Positions 61,997-64,000 of a stretch of 64,000 bases of DNA are shown piece after piece. Each line of letters starts with the position of its first letter. The first letter of the stretch is position 1. The notes under the pieces were generated by a model. That model saw nothing but the letters and a program-made list of their open reading frames with translations, searched no databases and was not told the origin of the DNA. Made by a program: the position numbers and the translations under genes. This stretch comes from Candidatus Poribacteria bacterium. Lineage in GTDB: Bacteria > Poribacteria > WGA-4E > GCA-2687025. The stretch spans positions 124,001 through 188,000 of the forward strand of contig JAPPNK010000018.1 of assembly GCA_028818695.1 (NCBI GenBank), written 5' to 3'.

Positions 61997-64000
61997 CTAC
62001 TTCAACACAACCATGCGCCGAAGAGCCGTGAACGAACCCGCCTCAATGCGGACATAGTACACGCCGCTGGCGACAGGTTCGCCCAAAGCGTTCCGCCCAT
62101 CCCAATGAGCTGCCTTCGACCGGCCGCGGTAGGCGCCCGCCGGCAGCTGCCCAAGCTCCAAAACGCGAACCGTCTGACCCGACGAGCTGTAGATCGTCAT
62201 CTTCACGCGGCTTGAATCTGCCAACTCAAAGGGGATCCACGTCTCTGGGTTGAACGGGTTTGGATAATTCGGCAGAAGCGCCGTTTTTGAAGGAATCATC
62301 TGCGCCGCCAACAGCGACATTAGGTCTTCCAAAACAGCGACGCCCCGCTTCGCCGAGTCGCTGCGGACCATCAGCCCATTCGCGTCGTTCAGCCAGACGG
62401 AAACCTGCGGAACGGAAGGAGCCTCCCCCGAAGACGCCAACGCCGGAGCCGCCGCAACCGCCTGCGCATTCGCCAGCGCGTCCGCGACAAGCAGGACGTC
62501 GGTGATGTCGACGACGCCGTCGCCGTTCACATCCGCGTTGGGATCGGCGCCGCCGTAGCTGTCGGCGATGATCTGCAGGTCTGCCGCGTCCACAACTCCG
62601 TCGCCGTTCACATCAAGATTGGGCGTCGGCATTGACCAGAAGCGGAGCGTCTTGTCGCGGCTTCCGCTGATAAGCGTTTGGCTGTCGGGCGAATAGGCGA
62701 CCGCGTAAACGGTTCCCGTATGCCCCTCTAGCGTCTCTTTAAGCCTGCCGTTTCCGGACGCCCAGAGCTGGACGGTTCCGTCCTGGTTTCCGGCGGCGAG
62801 CGTTGAACCGTCCGGCGAGAAGGCGACCGAAAACACTAAACCCGCCGACCCGCCCACCGTACGGGTATGGGTAAGCGACTGCGGCGAGACATCCCAAAAA
62901 CGAATCGTTTCATCCGCGCTGCCGCTCGCCAGAACCTTTCCGTCCGGCGAGAAGGCGACCGAATAGATCGTCCGCGCATGCTTTTTCACTGCGGCGAGAG
63001 GCTTGCCGGTCTGGGCGTCCCACAGCCGGACCGTTTTATCAGCTCCGCCGCTGGCGATGAGCGTTCCGTCGGGAGAGAAGACGGCGGCCTGAACTGGACC
63101 GGCATGCTGCCTCATCGTTTTCAGTAAATCTCCCGTTTGAACGTCCCAGAGACGGACAGTTTGGTCGCCGCCTCCGCTGACTAGCGTTGATCCGTCCGGC
63201 GAAAACGCGACCGAATAGACGTCGCCCGTATGACCCGTCAGCGTCCTGACATTTTCGCCCGTCTCGGCGTTCCAGATTTGAATCGTCTTGTCCCGACCGC
63301 CGCTGGCGATCAAAGAGCTACCCGGCGAAAACGCGACCGACCTGACGGGTTCTGTATGCTCTGTTAGCGTATGGAGAAGCTGCCTGCTGTTGGCGTTCCA
63401 GATTCGAATCGTCCTGTCCCAGCTTCCAGTGGCAACCAAAGAGCTGTCCGATGAATACATCACAGATAAGACGGAGCCAGTATGGTTTGTCAAAATCTGT
63501 GGGATCGGGATGTACATTACGGAGTATGTGTTGGAGGCTAGATTGCCGCTTGCCGCGTTGGCGGGGATGCTTACCGTAACATCCCCAGGTTCTGACGGTT
63601 CAATCGTCGCTGTGTAGGTTTTGCCGCCGCCGGAGAAGTTCGTCACGGAGCCGTTTGTCGCGAGGATGTCGGACGCTTCAAACCCTTTGACGAAGGCGCT
63701 GAATGTGATCGTCACGTCGAACGCGTCTCTTTGATCGGCGCTTGGACCGTCAATCATCACGGTGGGGTTGGTTACTACAGGAGGGGCGAGGTCGCTGACA
63801 TTCCATATCCGGACGGTGTCATCCCAGCTGCCGCTTACGATCTTAGATCCGTCCGGGGAATACGCCACCGAAGTGACTATACTCGTATGGCCGTCAAGAG
63901 TTCGGATCTGCGCGCCGGTTTCGGCGTCCCATATCCGGACGGTGTCATCCCAGCTGCCGCTTGCGATCTTAGATCCGTCCGGGGAATACACCACTGAAGT
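61997..64000 (-). CDS. WD40 protein with Ig-like, dockerin and C-terminal sorting domains, 5' truncated
   Basis: The frame is open through the right edge; ~667 residues are visible. In order: two WD repeats, an Ig-like domain (ITFSAFVKGFEASDILATNG, DNA ~63770-63520), seven WD repeats, a type I dockerin with two Ca2+ loops (DVNGDGVVDAADL and DVNGDGVVDITDV, DNA ~62490-62620), a linker, and a C-terminal domain with LLPNYPNPFNPETWIPFEL and GVYYVRIEAG, of the FlgD-like/T9SS sorting type. By analogy with the other WD40 genes here, five more repeats and a signal should lie beyond the edge. The dockerin may dock it to a cohesin-bearing partner. The sorting domain is my main reason for suggesting Poribacteria. 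Confidence 0.9.
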   Translation of the reverse strand, partial: TSVVYSPDGSKIASGSWDDTVRIWDAETGAQIRTLDGHTSIVTSVAYSPDGSKIVSGSWDDTVRIWNVSDLAPPVVTNPTVMIDGPSADQRDAFDVTITFSAFVKGFEASDILATNGSVTNFSGGGKTYTATIEPSEPGDVTVSIPANAASGNLASNTYSVMYIPIPQILTNHTGSVLSVMYSSDSSLVATGSWDRTIRIWNANSRQLLHTLTEHTEPVRSVAFSPGSSLIASGGRDKTIQIWNAETGENVRTLTGHTGDVYSVAFSPDGSTLVSGGGDQTVRLWDVQTGDLLKTMRQHAGPVQAAVFSPDGTLIASGGADKTVRLWDAQTGKPLAAVKKHARTIYSVAFSPDGKVLASGSADETIRFWDVSPQSLTHTRTVGGSAGLVFSVAFSPDGSTLAAGNQDGTVQLWASGNGRLKETLEGHTGTVYAVAYSPDSQTLISGSRDKTLRFWSMPTPNLDVNGDGVVDAADLQIIADSYGGADPNADVNGDGVVDITDVLLVADALANAQAVAAAPALASSGEAPSVPQVSVWLNDANGLMVRSDSAKRGVAVLEDLMSLLAAQMIPSKTALLPNYPNPFNPETWIPFELADSSRVKMTIYSSSGQTVRVLELGQLPAGAYRGRSKAAHWDGRNALGEPVASGVYYVRIEAGSFTALRRMVVLK

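Overview
The window is 64 kb of GC-rich bacterial chromosome, densely packed with genes and cut by the window edge at both ends. I see no rRNA, phage, transposase or CRISPR array. The best lineage guess is Candidatus Poribacteria or a close relative. This is an inference from three things: a C-terminal PNPFNPETW-type sorting domain next to a dockerin, an expansion of WD40 double-propeller exported proteins, and abundant enolase-superfamily, Gfo/Idh/MocA and TIM-barrel sugar genes. An envelope with an outer membrane is supported directly by a secretin, a DUF481-type beta-barrel, an OmpA-like lipoprotein and several lipoboxes.

Layout. 1-6.0 kb (+): the end of a type IV pilus/type II secretion cluster (PilO-like, PilP/GspC-like, secretin) and an ankyrin protein. 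6.3-9.5 kb (-): groES-groEL behind a degenerate CIRCE operator, and a sugar-nucleotide epimerase. 9.8-13.1 kb (+): a coupled pair of unknown genes and guaA. 13.1-19.7 kb (-): a five-gene cluster (DUF481 protein, LEA-2 lipoprotein, rhamnonate dehydratase-like, DUF3783-like, glyoxalase) and a three-gene envelope lipoprotein/OmpA cluster. 19.9-26.1 kb: two methyltransferases, an oxidoreductase, aconitase, a TIM-barrel isomerase and a PA-IL-like lectin. 26.3-30.6 kb (-): a two-gene McrBC-type system whose GTPase carries a long coiled coil. 30.7-31.0 kb (-): tRNA-Thr(UGU), tRNA-Tyr(GUA) and tRNA-Gly(UCC) behind a strong promoter.

31.1-37.8 kb holds three WD40 proteins. Two are tandem duplicates with the architecture seven blades, Ig-like domain, seven blades; the third has fourteen blades and no Ig-like domain. 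37.8-42.1 kb (-) is a chain running thiC, nuoI, rhodanese, DUF309, nfo. 42.2-51.8 kb (+) looks like one long transcript from a consensus promoter: larA-like, minC, minD, minE, then a partner-switching module (response-regulator/PP2C phosphatase, RsbW-like kinase, STAS protein), a zinc-ribbon protein resembling AccD without its catalytic glycines, a MalK/UgpC-type ABC ATPase, a gene remnant and a polytopic membrane protein. 51.9-59.6 kb (+): two beta/gamma-crystallin proteins, a 1289-residue flotillin-like protein whose coiled coil is a nearly perfect 88-residue repeat, and holB. 59.7-64 kb (-): two more WD40 proteins, the last with dockerin and sorting domains and continuing past the right edge.

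The most unusual loci are the coiled-coil McrBC pair behind the tRNA cluster, the crystallin/flotillin operon with its 264-bp repeat array, and the min/partner-switching/AccD-like transcript. Small dispersed hairpin repeats with the core ATTCCCGC-N4-GCGGGAAT lie in several intergenic gaps.
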